From: Microglena sp. YARC
Taxonomy: Eukaryota; Chlorophyta; Chlorophyceae; Chlamydomonadales; Chlamydomonadaceae
DNA: 64,000 nt
Assembly: GCA_022414725.1 (NCBI GenBank)
Contig: CM039463.1
Location: 57,819,837 to 57,883,836 of the forward strand
Direction of reading: 5' to 3'
Part shown: positions 55,945 to 64,000 of the stretch, piece by piece
Layout of the letters: each line of letters starts with the position of its first letter
How positions within the stretch are numbered: position 1 is the first letter of the stretch
Program-made: the position numbers and the translations under genes
Notes under the pieces: model-generated
Database searches by the model: none
What the model was told of the DNA's origin: nothing
Seen by the model: only the letters and a program-made list of their open reading frames with translations

Positions 55945-56388
55945 ATGATTGACAAGTCTCTACTACTTATCTCCATCGCTACCTTCGCTCTTATTTACAT
56001 AGTTCGACTGAAGACTGAGCTCGATCGACATAAGGCAGATGCTGCTCGAGTGAATAGATTGGAGATTGATATTGAGAATGCTCGACTGAAGAGTGATCTT
56101 GAGAATGCTCGACATAAGGCAGATGCTGCTCGAGTGAATAGATTGGAGATTGATATTGAGAATGCTCGACTGAAGAGTGATCTTGAGACTGAGCGCGCAG
56201 ACTCGCTTGAGAAGCAACTGAGGTACGAGCTGTCAAGCATGACTATCGAGCAATGGAATTCCCTGAACGATCATGACAGGCGTCTCAATGAGGATCTTTG
56301 CAAACAATACGGTATCCCCTTCCCCAACATGCAGGAGTCGTCCGACCCAGATTCAACCGAACAGGATGGCGAACGAACCCTATGCTAA
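55945..56388 (+). CDS. Membrane-anchored coiled-coil protein with an internal tandem duplication
   Basis: 147 residues. Residues 4-20 (KSLLLISIATFALIYIV) form a signal anchor. Residues 22-100 are a coiled coil built from two copies of a 28-residue unit (HKADAARVNRLEIDIENARL), encoded by an 84-bp tandem duplication (56026-56109 and 56110-56193) identical over nearly its full length. The tail (NSLNDHDRRLNEDLCKQYGI) is hydrophilic. Probably faces one side of a membrane; function unknown. 56389-56530 contains only a short uncertain frame. Confidence 0.6.
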   Translation: MIDKSLLLISIATFALIYIVRLKTELDRHKADAARVNRLEIDIENARLKSDLENARHKADAARVNRLEIDIENARLKSDLETERADSLEKQLRYELSSMTIEQWNSLNDHDRRLNEDLCKQYGIPFPNMQESSDPDSTEQDGERTLC

Positions 56389-56532
56389 TTTACGTCAGGG
56401 TCCTTCGGGCAGCTGCGACAGGCAGCAAAGCGTCCGTAATGTTGCGCCCGCTGTAGGTCATGTCAGGCAGGTCCATCTGCAAAGCGGGACGACAACACCA
56501 TCGTCAAGTATATTGAATAAATTAACATCACT

Positions 56533-58254
56533 TCATGCTGTTGGCATCCGCCCCCACAAGGCCCTGTACTCGGGGCCAGCCGCATCTGGATCCATCAGCA
56601 GCTTGCAGACATCTGCGTGACCTGCATTGGCAGCCTCACGCAATGCCAAGCTGTTGAGAGAGTTCGCGCGGGCCCTGAACTCAATTCCAGCCACCTCTGG
56701 ATCCATGAGCAGCTTGCAGACATCTGCGTGACCTGCCTTTGCAGCCTCACGCAAGGCCCTGCTATCGCTAGAGTTCGCCAGGGCCCTGAACTCAAGTCCA
56801 GCCACCGCTTGATCCATGAGCAGCTTGCAGACATCTGCGTGACCTGCCTCCGCAGCCTCACACAAGGCCCAGCTGTTGACAGAGTTCGCGCGGGCCCTGA
56901 ACTCAATTCCAGCCACCGCTGGATCCATGAGCAGCTTGCAGACATCTGCGTGACCTGCCTTTGCAGCCTCACGCAAGGCCCTGCTGTCGCTAGAGTTCGC
57001 GCGGGCCCTGAACTCAAGTCCAGCCACCTCTGGATCCATCAGCAGCTTGCAGACATCTGAGTGACCATCCTTGGCAGCCCACCTCAAGGCCATGCTGTCG
57101 CTGTTGTTCGCCCTGGCCCTGAACTCAAGTCCATCATCCTCTGGATCCATCAGCAGCTTGCAGACATCTGCGTGGCTGTAATTCGCAGCCGCACACAAGG
57201 CCATGCTGTCGCTAGAGTTCGCCCGGGCCCTGAACTCAAGTCCAGCCACCTCTGGATCCATGAGCAGCTTGCAGACATCTGCGTGTCCTTCCTTCGCAGC
57301 CGCCCACAAGGCCATGCTGTCGCTAGAGTTCGCCCGGGCCCTGAACTCAAGTCCAGCCACTGCTGGATCCATCAGCAGCTTGCAGACATCTGCGTGACCT
57401 TCCTTCGCAGCGGCCCACAATGCCCAGCTGTCGCTGGTGTTCGCCAGGCCCCTGAACTCAAGTCCAGCCACCTCTGGATCCATGAGCAGCTTGCAGACAT
57501 CTGCGTGACCTTCCTTCGCAGCCGCACACAATGCCCAGCTGTCGCTAGAGTTCGCCATGGCCCTGAACTCAATTCCAGCCACCTCTGGATCCATGAGCAG
57601 CTTGCAGACATCTGTGTGACCTGCCTTGGCAGCCGCCCACAAGGCACTGCTGTCTCTAGAGTTCGCCCTGGCCCTGAACTCAATTCCAGCCACCTCTGGA
57701 TCCATGAGCAGCTTGCAGACATCTGCGTGACCTGCCTTGGCAGCCGCCCACAAGGCACTGCTGTCGCTAGAGTTCGCCAGGGCCCTGAACTCAAGTCCAA
57801 CCACCTGTGGAACCATGAGCAGCTTGCAGACATCTGAGTGGCCTTCATTGGCAGCCTCCACCAAGGCCAAGCTGTAGCTAGAGTTCGCCCTGGCCCTGAA
57901 CTCAAGTCCAGCTGCCTCTGGATCCATAAGCAGCTTGCAGACATCGGCGTGACCGGCCTTGGCAGCCATATAGAGAAGCTTGTTTTCATTTTGGTTCGCC
58001 CTCAATTGTACGCCCTTAACCTGTACAAGAGGATTGGACACCAAGCATACTGCTAGAAGGTCGGCGCGCCCCCCTTTCGCCATCATCTCTCCAACTCGCT
58101 GCGGTGGTTGGATCAATCCGGTAAGGGGCCATCCCGAAAATTTTTTGTGCAGAGTTTTACACACTAATACAATCTTGGGGTTGGAAGATAATATGGAAAT
58201 ACGATCGAGAATGTCATGGGGAAGCGTTAGGAATGATCGCGTGTGCGAATGCAT
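56533..58254 (-). CDS. F-box/ankyrin-repeat protein, intact
   Basis: 573 residues. F-box-like N-terminus at residues 8-45 (LPHDILDRISILSSNPKIVL), then MMAKGGRADLLAVCLVSNPL, and 13 or more ankyrin units of about 37 residues, GHADVCKLLMDPEVAGLEFRARANSSDSxALWAAAK. DNA identity between units is high, indicating recent expansion. It is the complete member of a family with the broken copies at 47292-49004 and 32622-33440. The three share upstream motifs. Likely role, by analogy with other giant-virus proteins, is substrate adaptor for host ubiquitin ligase. Confidence 0.88.
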   Translation of the reverse strand: MHSHTRSFLTLPHDILDRISILSSNPKIVLVCKTLHKKFSGWPLTGLIQPPQRVGEMMAKGGRADLLAVCLVSNPLVQVKGVQLRANQNENKLLYMAAKAGHADVCKLLMDPEAAGLEFRARANSSYSLALVEAANEGHSDVCKLLMVPQVVGLEFRALANSSDSSALWAAAKAGHADVCKLLMDPEVAGIEFRARANSRDSSALWAAAKAGHTDVCKLLMDPEVAGIEFRAMANSSDSWALCAAAKEGHADVCKLLMDPEVAGLEFRGLANTSDSWALWAAAKEGHADVCKLLMDPAVAGLEFRARANSSDSMALWAAAKEGHADVCKLLMDPEVAGLEFRARANSSDSMALCAAANYSHADVCKLLMDPEDDGLEFRARANNSDSMALRWAAKDGHSDVCKLLMDPEVAGLEFRARANSSDSRALREAAKAGHADVCKLLMDPAVAGIEFRARANSVNSWALCEAAEAGHADVCKLLMDQAVAGLEFRALANSSDSRALREAAKAGHADVCKLLMDPEVAGIEFRARANSLNSLALREAANAGHADVCKLLMDPDAAGPEYRALWGRMPTA

Positions 58255-58289
58255 GTTCTATAAACATGTGTGTACAATGCATGCAAGCG

Positions 58290-58345
58290 CACAGGATGGT
58301 CTGTAGCCTTTTATTTCATATCCCAACTCATTATTTATTTATACT
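58290..58345 (-). promoter_or_regulatory. Shared upstream region of the F-box/ankyrin paralogues
   Basis: On the minus strand: GTATAAATAAATAATGAGTTGGG, then CCATCCTGTGCGCTTGCATG, 35-90 bp before the start codon. The same AT-rich block and GTGCGCTTGCATG occur before the gene at 47292 (47228-47270) and the pseudogene at 33440 (33429-33510). The TATAAATAAATAAT block is a probable promoter. Confidence 0.6.
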
Positions 58346-58524
58346 CTGCATTACATATAAAGTGTTGAAGATGTCTTAATACATACATGGTCATGATGGT
58401 GTACGCGAGTCATCAAATGAATCCCCCCACTCCGCGATCCCCCTATCGATATACGAGAGTGCTTGTCTAGCAGACCCATGCTTGACATGTGATCACCGGT
58501 TGCGATGCGAGCGATCGTCCCCCG

Positions 58525-59135
58525 TAAGTCGACATCGTTCCGCCGCCTGATGCGAGAGGTCGGTCGCCATGTGATGTGACTCGACTCGACAGTTTCCGCC
58601 GTGATGCGAGAGGTCGGTCGCCATGTGATGTGATGTGATGTGACTCGACTCGACTCGACAGACTCGACAGAGGTGCCGCGATGTGATGTGACTCGACTCT
58701 ACTCGACTCGACAGAGGTGCCGCGATGTGACTCGCCTCGATTCGACAGTTTTCCGCCGTTTGCTTGTGTCCTCCGATACCGCTTCTTCCAAGCTTGATGT
58801 GAACTGTGGGCTCCCCTCCGGTCGCCCACCCGCTCGGTTCCTCGCGGACCCTTTTGTGGGGGCTCCCCTCCGGTCGCCCCCAGTCGCTCCGCTGTGGGGA
58901 GGTGAAAGGGGCTCCGCCGCTTGTTATATGTTAATGTGAGACGGTTCATCCAAATGTTGTTTGTTATCTTTGCCTCGACTCGCCTCGACACAGTTTCCGC
59001 CGTGATGCGAGAGGTCGCCATGTGATGTGCCTCGACTCGACTTCGACACGGTTCCGCCGTGATGCGAGAGGTCGGCCGCTCTGTGATGTGATGTGACTCG
59101 ACTCGACTCGACTCGACACAGTTTCCGCCGTCAGA
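58525..59135. repeat. Intergenic cassette (copy 4, largest)
   Basis: Many ACTCGACTCGACAG / TTTCCGCCGTGATGCGAGAG / GTCGGTCGCCATGTGATGTG modules, GTGAACTGTGGGCTCCCCTC, CGCTGTGGGGAGGTGAAAGG and TTATATGTTAATGTGAGACG. The frame 58467-59225 on the minus strand is made of these repeats and is not a gene. 59140-59600 has no recognised gene. Confidence 0.9.
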
Positions 59136-59631
59136 CTCGACACGACTCAAGTACCTCTCGGACACCTGTCTGTCTTGTGTTGTCTCTTGTTCGTCAATCA
59201 AATAAACCTTGAGTGATTTTTTCATCCACCATTCAGGTGAGTGCCGGTATTATCCCCGAGTCTATCTATCGCGTGGTCCGATAAAAAAAAAAAATTGAAA
59301 GGTTTTTCGGAACATTAAGAACACAACAACAATAACTAACCTCCTCACATCCAGTTATATTGCATTCACAAGAAATGTTTGGAATCTCTGACATCTTCGC
59401 AATCATTGCGTCCCGACCCAATGTCATTTACGAGAAACCGACTTTCGTAATGTACGACAACCCGACTTTCGTCACCATTCCTGTGTTATCACGCAAAGCG
59501 ATGTCCCATATCAAGAAGTAATCTGGATGAGAAGGTGTTTCTGTTTCAAGTATTAGTATTTGAAAAAGAAACAAAGGGGCCAAAATCAGCACCTCCACGT
59601 GGTGGCCCTGGATACCCAACCAAGCTGAAAT

Positions 59632-59678
59632 AAATAAAACAAATAGACAATAAAAAACGTTGTCTATTTGTTTTATTT
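59632..59678. terminator. 19-bp perfect AT-rich hairpin
   Basis: AAATAAAACAAATAGACAA (59632-59650), a 9-base loop, and its exact complement (59660-59678). Mimiviruses end transcripts at such intergenic palindromes. It lies between the minus-strand frame 59428-59631 and the gene fragments to its right. Confidence 0.75.
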
Positions 59679-59712
59679 TTGTTGTCGGTACCCAGAAGTG
59701 GCCATCGTCTTC

Positions 59713-59850
59713 AGGCGTACATCGAACGTGATGAATAAGACTATGTTCACGTTTGACGGCACGACAATCCACCTATTATCTGGTGCCACAATTGAGTACG
59801 AACAGAATGCTGCTCGATTGAAGACAAAAGGAACAGACACTATTTGTTTG
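59713..59850 (+). pseudogene. Fragment duplicated from the gene at 49268-49738
   Basis: RRTSNVMNKTMFTFDGTTIH then LLSGATIEYEQNAARLK is almost identical to residues about 60-97 of the protein at 49268. It then diverges into KGTDTICLR. The flanking parts of the gene are missing. Confidence 0.85.
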
Positions 59851-60348
59851 CGCTGAAAGCATTGGTTGTGTCCGAAGACCATCCAACCATCTACCACATA
59901 ATGGAGAGGCTGTACATCACCCGACCTGGATTGGACATCAACATCGACTTCTTGGACGAAGATACCCTGGAGTGCTGGAGGACAAGAACCTTGTGGTCGA
60001 CTTCTGGGGTCCACCGAAGGAAGGCAAGCATGGTGCCCGAATCCGGCTCCGGACTTTGACCGAATTTATAACCATGCCCCGCCAGCGTGCTGCACAGCTT
60101 GCTGTTATGCGCTGGAAGAGAGAGACACACAAGACCTTCGGGAATTTACGGCAACACTTGCATTGACACTTCACAAGGATCTGAAGGACTGCTCAGGTCT
60201 CTACCACTTACTGAACAGCAACTGCAGCCACTTCGAGACTTGGTGCCGCACACTCAGGTTGGAGGTTGATCATTTGACAAAGATAAGCATGATGACAGAG
60301 AGTTTACCAAACCCGAAGTTGCAAATATCCAAAGCATTGTTTTTGTAG
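59850..60348 (+). pseudogene. LRAT/NlpC-P60-like gene, broken
   Basis: Successive frames read DHPTIYHIMERLYITRPGLD (59875-59935), LVVDFWGPPKEGKHGARIRL then TLTEFI (about 59990-60075), and YHLLNSNCSHFETWCRT (about 60200-60250). NCSHF followed by an aromatic-Cys-Arg tail is the catalytic-cysteine motif of LRAT-like (NlpC/P60 superfamily) proteins, which also have an (V/I)xxFxGP...AxI(R)...TLxEF stretch as here. One-base shifts near 59970 and 60160 break it. Such enzymes act on lipids or peptides; the activity here is unknown. Confidence 0.6.
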
Positions 60349-60544
60349 CGATAAGCGGCCCATTTTAACCGTTGAATTTAAGCTCCTCCTGCTGAAGCAC
60401 CCACAGGATGGCTGAGATCACATTCGGGTATGGAGACGAGGACGAGGACATGTTTCCGCCGTTTGCATGTGGAGTCTGATTGATGGATATGATCCGCCAC
60501 CGCATCCGTGTATTAGTCATGAATGGACGGACTGACGGACTGTG

Positions 60545-60775
60545 TGGATCCGCCGTTTGCTTGTGTCCTCCGATACATTCGACAGTGTTCCGCATCTTGT
60601 GTCCTGTCCTCCGATACATTCGACAGTTTCCGTTTGCTTGTGTCCTGTCCTCCGATCTCGCTTCTTCCAAGCTTGATGTGAACTGTGGGCTCCCCTTCAG
60701 TGGTCGCCCACCCTGAAAGGGGCTCCGCCGTTTGTTTATACAGCCCGCAATTATGCGGCGTTTACGGATATGTCA
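60545..60775. repeat. Intergenic cassette (copy 5)
   Basis: CCTCCGATACATTCGACAGT repeated twice, CTTGATGTGAACTGTGGGCT, GAAAGGGGCTCCGCCG, ACAGCCCGCAATTATGCGGC; matches 43465-43707. 60349-60544 holds no gene. Confidence 0.85.
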
Positions 60776-61115
60776 CTAGCATAACGCCCGTTAACATGCG
60801 TACGCGTCTAGTTCCTTTTACTTTGCAGTTGAAAAAGCGCATGCACATCGATTCCGTTGACAAAATATCATAGATCACATGTTTAGCGACCCAAAGGATG
60901 TCATTTGTTTCAATAATGCAGTGGTCCATGAACGCTGTGTGCAATATGTCCGTCGGTACCCAAGCCTTATCCGAAACTTCACAATGTTTCCGATAAAGTT
61001 TGAAAACAAGTTCTCGATACGCTCTTGCTCGTTCATCATTTGATGAAAGATTGGTTGTTGAATTTAAGTTACACCGGTCAATAATGTTACAGTATATTGA
61101 ATCAATTACAATTCT
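60762..61115 (-). pseudogene. Unrecognised frame without start codon
   Basis: An open frame of about 117 codons reads NDERARAYRELVFKLYRKHC, EVSDKAWVPTDILHTAFMDH and RMLTGVMLVTYP to 60762. The only Met candidates are internal. The KAWVPTDILHTAF segment resembles the winged-helix-like pattern (WVP-x-x-xLxxAF) at the C-terminus of D5-type primase-helicases of large DNA viruses, but no helicase domain is present. Weak. Confidence 0.3.
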
Positions 61116-61173
61116 CTATGTACAACTGTATGTTCATGTGCGTCAAAGAATTGAGTCCGGGCAGTTGTGATAT

Positions 61174-61297
61174 AATGGGCGTTCCTGCCTCCCGGCCGAT
61201 TTTGCCTGGTTTCCAAACATGGTATGGATCGGAATTGTGATTCCTTGGTGCTTATGTCTCAAGCTAGCGAGTCGTTCAGGAGGCTCTAAATCCTGCT
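61174..61297. mobile_element. Partial AATGGGCG MITE (copy D, inverted)
   Basis: Left tip AATGGGCGTTCCTGCCTCCC, then AAACATGGTATGGATCGG, TATGTCTCAAGCTAGCGAG and GGAGGCTCTAAATCCTGC; the reverse of copies A and C. The other terminal repeat is missing. Confidence 0.85.
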
Positions 61298-61299
61298 CT

Positions 61300-61830
61300 A
61301 AATATCTTGCGTGTGTGTCCTCCGATACATTCGACAGTGTTCCGCATCTTGCTTGTGTCCTCCGATACATTCGACCGTGTTCCGCATCTCCGATACATTC
61401 GACAGTTTTCCGCCGTTTGCTTGTGTCCTCCGATACCGTTGACGATATCGCTTCTTCCAAGCTTGATGTGAACTGTGGGCACCCCTCCGGTCGCCCACCT
61501 ACTCGGTTCCTCGCGGACCCTTTGTGGGGGCTCCCCTCCGGTCGCCCCCAGTCGCTCCGCTGTGGGGAGGTGAAAGGGGCTCCGCCGCTTGTTATATGTT
61601 AATGTTAGACGGTTCTCATCCAAGTGTTGTTTGTTATCTTTGCCTCGACTCGACTCGACAGTTTCCGCCATGATGCGAGAGGTCACCATGTGATGTGACT
61701 CGACTCGACTCGACAAGTGCCGCCGCCTGATGCGATAGGTCGGTCGCCATGTGATGTGATGTGATGTGATGTGACTTCGACTATATACAGGTTCCGCCGT
61801 CATGTGATGCGAGAGGTCGCTCTGGGAGAT
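61300..61830. repeat. Intergenic cassette (copy 6)
   Basis: Modules TCCGATACATTCGACAGTGT (x3), CTTGATGTGAACTGTGGGC, CGCTGTGGGGAGGTGAAAGG, TTATATGTTAATGTTAGACG and CTCGACTCGACAGTTTCCGC in the same order as at 58525-59135. No gene; frames here are repeat-derived. 61831-62069 holds nothing recognised. Confidence 0.9.
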
Positions 61831-62069
61831 TGAGATGGGAGTGGGGGCTATATCCTGAAGACACAGAGTCACAAGACACACCGTCTCTGTATTGACAATA
61901 TCGGTTACAAAATCTGGTTGACTTGGTCAACTTTTCATAATCCTTCAAAAAAGTACAATGTAATCATCAACTGTCCCTACATGTGAGCTTCGATGCCGCA
62001 CTTGATCACCATCTGCCTGCATTCGCAGCAGCTTTGGTAGCTCTGCATTGTCTAGCTTAGCTAATCTAG

Positions 62070-62321
62070 CTAATTCACTGTAGGCTCATTCCTGTTGGTG
62101 ACATGATCATCATCATTCCTGCTGGTCCTGATTGTGTGCCCGACGATTTGCCTTCCACAATTCTTGCATCGGCCTTCAAAGCAGTAATTCCTCTTACCTC
62201 CACAATTATCGCACTTCGCACTCGGCATTTCCCTGTATGTTGGGGAGGGAGACGCATTTTTGTTTAGTTCCCTGCGCCTATCATGGAAACTTGCTAGCAT
62301 CCATCCCAATGCATGCGACAT
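62070..62321 (-). CDS. Small zinc-ribbon-like protein
   Basis: 83 residues. CDNCGGKRNYCFEGRCKNCG (residues 37-56) has two CxxC pairs around two further cysteines, a zinc-ribbon/knuckle-like arrangement. Basic, hydrophilic flanks. No family recognised. Intact. A (GACA)n tract (62358-62378) lies upstream. Confidence 0.5.
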   Translation of the reverse strand: MSHALGWMLASFHDRRRELNKNASPSPTYREMPSAKCDNCGGKRNYCFEGRCKNCGRQIVGHTIRTSRNDDDHVTNRNEPTVN

Positions 62322-62733
62322 GTTGAACTCAAATGTTCACCTGTTTGGCTTCTGGCGACAGACAGACAGACAGACAGCAATCGTACGATTGATTGATTAT
62401 CCTGTAATCTAGCGATTGATTGACTGCGCAAATCTCTTTCATTTCCATTATGCATCGAGTTTTATAAACGACGAAAGCCGGGTTTCGGGTTTTAGGGAAG
62501 CCGGGTTTCGGGTTTAGGGAAGCCGCATGTTCCGCCGTGTGTCACGTGGAGAAGCCGCATGTTCCGCCGTCCTTGATGCGATGATGGAGGTCGCTCGTCC
62601 AATGGCACCTGCAATCAGCAGCATTCACAATACTGACGTGCGCAGCCAAAACATATATTGTCATTGCTCACACACACCACCTCCTTTGCAGGATGACCAA
62701 ATACACCGTCCTTGCTGTTCATGTTCTGCATGG

Positions 62734-63378
62734 TCACGCGTACGTTGGGGCAATGCTCCTTGAGCACTGTTCCAGTTTGTGATAAGTCGGAAGCTGTCCC
62801 ACTGCTACCCACGCGTCCATGAACTCGCTGCCTCCTTCTCCGCCCCGGGCCATTCCAAACATGGTGGACGCTGCAATAATGACACCATTGTAGTCAGCAA
62901 TCGAATAGGGAATTGATGCTTCTGCAACACTGCTAGATGCGTGTTGCGTTGAACCTTCCTCGCACATGTTCAGCACACGAACAAACGTGCCGGTGAACCC
63001 TTGCTGTGCTACGATGTCCTCTATATCCTGTGCTGTAATCTGCTGCCCAAACGAACAGACAAGGGCACCATGTTGCGTTGAACCACTCCACGTCCCATGG
63101 CCACAGAATAGCAGAACTGCGACATCCGTGCCGGGCTGCAGGAGATGCTGTATGGCGGCTCTCAGGTCCCGTTTTGGAACCTCGGAAGTGCCGCCCATAA
63201 CGTTGCAGCTGAATCCTTCTCCCAGCGACTCCTTAAAACGCTCAACATCCGTTGCAAAACCCGTCGTGCTGTACGTACGGAGGTCGCTGGGGAGCAGAGC
63301 CGCCTCCTCTAGGACTCGCGTGAGGCGCGCCTCCAGGTTCAAGGCGTAGATGGGTGAGACTAGCAATGCACGCTTCAT
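62734..63378 (-). CDS. Caspase-like (peptidase C14) protein
   Basis: 214 residues. KRALLVSPIYA at the N-terminus corresponds to the first strand. TDVAVLLFCGHGTW (His94) is the histidine loop, and FVRVLNMCEEGS (Cys139) the cysteine loop, where metacaspases have D-x-C-x-SG. The 45-residue spacing fits a p20 domain; a C-terminal part with GVIIAASTM follows. This suggests a compact caspase-like cysteine protease. The missing Asp before Cys leaves specificity open. TTTATATCC lies about 40 bp upstream on the minus strand. Intact and intronless; such genes occur in some algal viruses and may affect host cell death. Confidence 0.75.
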   Translation of the reverse strand: MKRALLVSPIYALNLEARLTRVLEEAALLPSDLRTYSTTGFATDVERFKESLGEGFSCNVMGGTSEVPKRDLRAAIQHLLQPGTDVAVLLFCGHGTWSGSTQHGALVCSFGQQITAQDIEDIVAQQGFTGTFVRVLNMCEEGSTQHASSSVAEASIPYSIADYNGVIIAASTMFGMARGGEGGSEFMDAWVAVGQLPTYHKLEQCSRSIAPTYA

Positions 63379-63384
63379 CTTATG

Positions 63385-63410
63385 GTACTATATTGGGGGA
63401 TATAAAAACT
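63385..63410 (-). promoter_or_regulatory. TATA-like element before the caspase-like gene
   Basis: Minus strand TTTTTATATCCCCC about 20-30 bp upstream of the start codon at 63378. Confidence 0.45.
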
Positions 63411-63444
63411 CCTTCGCGCTTTCCATGCTGATAATTGTTTAGGG

Positions 63445-63690
63445 TTTTTATATGTTAATGTGAGAACGGTTCATCCAAGTGTTGTTTGTTATCTTTGCCT
63501 CGACTCGCCTCGACTCGACAGTTTCCGCCGTGATGCCGAGAGGTCGGTCTCTCTGTGACTCGACTCGACAGTTTCCGCCATGATGCGAGAGGTCACCATG
63601 TGATGTGACTCGCCTCGCCTCGACAGATGCCGCCGTCCTTGATGAGAGTGGTCGGTCGGTCTCCTCGAAACACGAGTGTAAACGTTGTTG
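63445..63690. repeat. Intergenic cassette (copy 7)
   Basis: TTATATGTTAATGTGAGAAC, GTTGTTTGTTATCTTTGCCT, repeated CTCGACAGTTTCCGCC modules and GTCGGTCGGTCTCC with CTCGAAACACGAGTGTAAA, as at 34470-34525. Confidence 0.85.
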
Positions 63691-63883
63691 TGGCCTAAGC
63701 CCCCCCCCGCATCCTTACATGACACATGACATTCGACCGTTGTTCCGCCGTTTTGCGTGAGAATGAGTGAGTGAGTGAGTGGTTGGTGGCATCATCATCA
63801 ATCATCATGATCTCGACAGCAGCCTCCGCGACGCGTGTGTGAGGATGCGGTATGTGTCGTGATAAAGTGCGTTATCATATCTA

Positions 63884-63948
63884 TCTATCTATCTATCTAT
63901 GTATCATATCTATCTATCTATCTATCTATCTATCCTGTCTATCTATCT
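63884..63948. repeat. (ATCT)n microsatellite
   Basis: Two runs of ATCT units separated by GTATCAT. The remainder to 64000 has no gene. Confidence 0.95.
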
Positions 63949-64000
63949 AATAATTGTTTGCCGATGGATTATGGCTTGTCTATACATGGACATCTCGTGG

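Noticed and set aside
56617..57837. Plus-strand frames opposite the ankyrin gene 56533-58254 (and similarly at 47697-49031 and 53601-54654)
   Set aside because: Antisense shadows created by the 111-bp ankyrin unit, which is a multiple of three and keeps several frames open.
58467..59225. 252-residue minus-strand frame
   Set aside because: Made of the intergenic cassette modules (SRVESHH-type repeats), which appear in different frames at other copies.
59428..59772. 114-residue minus-strand frame ending YITKVGFS
   Set aside because: It spans the perfect hairpin and the antisense of the 49268-type duplicate. At most its last 65 codons could be real, and nothing supports that.

Overview
The window is eukaryotic nuclear-type DNA joined to a second, very different block across an assembly gap of exactly 1,000 N (31622-32621). 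The left block (1-31621) is repeat-rich and holds a divergent pair of core histone genes (H4 and H3) with palindromic histone 3' ends, embedded in nested transposable elements. A chromodomain Ty3/gypsy family, copia-type elements, a non-LTR element and several terminal-inverted-repeat DNA elements are all present. Divergent H3/H4 genes with stem-loop 3' ends are compatible with a green alga, but also with other protists or animals; I cannot fix the species.

Left block in order. 1-1691 is the 3' end of one gypsy copy, split by a 1.2-kb CACTA-like element with a 3-bp target duplication. 1867-2749 and 8970-9785 are two halves of one degraded copia-type gag/protease region on the minus strand. 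They are split by a 6.2-kb gypsy chromovirus (2750-8969) with matching LTRs, a 5-bp target duplication, an intron-like segment in gag and a deletion of protease and the start of RT. 11.5-18.5 kb is a patchwork of inverted-repeat elements around a degraded LINE. 19.6-21.5 kb holds H4 and H3; the H3 reading frame has four extra residues at the dyad-facing loop. 22.58-27.93 kb is a full-length but dead copia element. 28.46-31.62 kb is an irregular T/G-only satellite running into the gap.

The right block (32622-64000) looks like a giant-virus-type (NCLDV) region: short intronless genes on both strands, F-box/ankyrin paralogues, a WDIVxxNPDKPWDW repeat protein with an IQ-like tail, and J-domain, caspase-like, LRAT-like, P-loop and PD-(D/E)XK-like proteins. 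It also has palindromic MITEs, many copies of an intergenic repeat cassette, and a 19-bp perfect AT-rich hairpin of the giant-virus terminator type. No capsid, DNA polymerase, packaging ATPase or late transcription factor gene is in the window. 'Endogenous or free giant-virus DNA' is therefore an inference, and its linkage to the histone side rests only on the gap.

The most interesting single unit is 50081-53457. It is a Tc1/mariner-type (DD34E) transposon with TA duplications that carries both its transposase and a Fanzor/TnpB-like RuvC nuclease. The two frames overlap at TGATG, and the nuclease frame ends inside the terminal inverted repeat. A 95-bp copy of that end alone lies at 45742-45836. 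Many right-block genes carry single-base frameshifts. Comparison of duplicated segments shows that one-base indels dominate the differences, so some breaks may be consensus errors rather than true pseudogenes.
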